64,000 nt of DNA from positions 57,606-121,605 of the forward strand of contig JADQBA010000008.1 in NCBI GenBank assembly GCA_016903675.1, in the 5' to 3' direction. Each line of letters opens with the position of its first letter. Within the stretch, counting starts at the first letter, position 1. Position numbers and translations under genes: made by a program. The notes below the pieces were generated by a model that saw only the letters and a list, made by a program, of their open reading frames with translations, was not told the DNA's origin and searched no databases. The stretch is from Stigonema ocellatum SAG 48.90 = DSM 106950. GTDB lineage: Bacteria; Cyanobacteriota; Cyanobacteriia; Cyanobacteriales; Nostocaceae. Below, piece by piece: positions 63,894 through 64,000 of the stretch.

Positions 63894-64000
63894 AAAAATA
63901 ACTCAGTATTTAATGGGTTTCTGACTGCGCCCCCATCCGCCTGGGACTTGAAGTCCCAGGCTAATAGCATAAGTCCTCTGAAAGAGGACTGAATGTTTAA
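63863..64000. repeat. Interspersed repeat with two hairpins (copy 2)
   Basis: Second copy of 13314-13422, with an extra TATTTAATGGGTTTCTGACT-type insertion. Hairpins GCCTGGGA...TCCCAGGC and AGTCCTC...GAGGACT are both kept. It replaces the 5' end of the GTPase gene and may continue beyond the window. Confidence 0.85.

Overview
The window looks like chromosomal DNA of a filamentous, heterocyst-type cyanobacterium (Nostocales). The evidence is a set of cyanobacterium-specific proteins (DUF3155, DUF3598, DUF3611, a CCB2/CCB4-like cytochrome b6 assembly factor, the cyanobacterial form of glutamate-cysteine ligase), GCGATCGC (HIP1) octamers throughout, and abundant heptanucleotide short tandem repeats (GGGGAGT and relatives). 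The genus cannot be fixed from the sequence alone.

Layout. 1-10 kb: a caspase-like protease with a duplicated C-terminal module, a DUF3365/HAMP haem-sensor-like membrane protein beside a PhnD-like lipoprotein, a Tat-exported beta carbonic anhydrase, an antitoxin whose toxin is reduced to a stub, and a two-partner-secretion haemagglutinin-like exoprotein. 10-21 kb is an accessory region: two small proteins that could be a toxin/immunity pair, the last ~65 codons of a DNA helicase overlapping a phospholipase D-like protein, then a two-gene cassette (1038 aa unknown protein plus 1234 aa helicase) flanked by inverted-repeat elements. This cassette is my main candidate for an undescribed system. 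21-31 kb: gshA, trmL, a LysM/M23 peptidase, a tnpB remnant, tRNA-Met(CAU), a glycogen debranching enzyme carrying in-frame tandem repeats, and two peroxiredoxins. 31.8-38.3 kb, minus strand: a RiPP/bacteriocin-type export operon (HlyD-like adaptor, two ABC transporters, one with a C39 peptidase domain). Upstream of it is a 46-aa gene with a double-glycine-type leader and a core of only 4-5 residues. 38.9-59 kb is mostly housekeeping: J-protein, kinase, glgC, def, ftsX, RTX-like protein, aat, rpsN, nth, rseP, serS, a PadR regulator, a CCB2/4-like protein and a GAF-type histidine kinase. 59-64 kb: a second antitoxin with a truncated PIN toxin, and a membrane protein next to a dynamin-like GTPase whose GTP-binding N-terminus has been replaced by an interspersed repeat at the window edge.

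Repeats shape the whole window. At least five palindrome-ended, MITE-like families are visible. One has two copies with clean 5-bp target duplications. Heptad repeats have also invaded coding sequences in frame in the debranching enzyme, the histidine kinase, the PLD protein and the P-loop kinase. Several loci are decayed: two toxins, a helicase, tnpB, an HlyD gene fragment and the GTPase N-terminus.

All calls rest on reading translations and motifs by eye. No database search was possible, so family names are recognition-based and domain limits are approximate.
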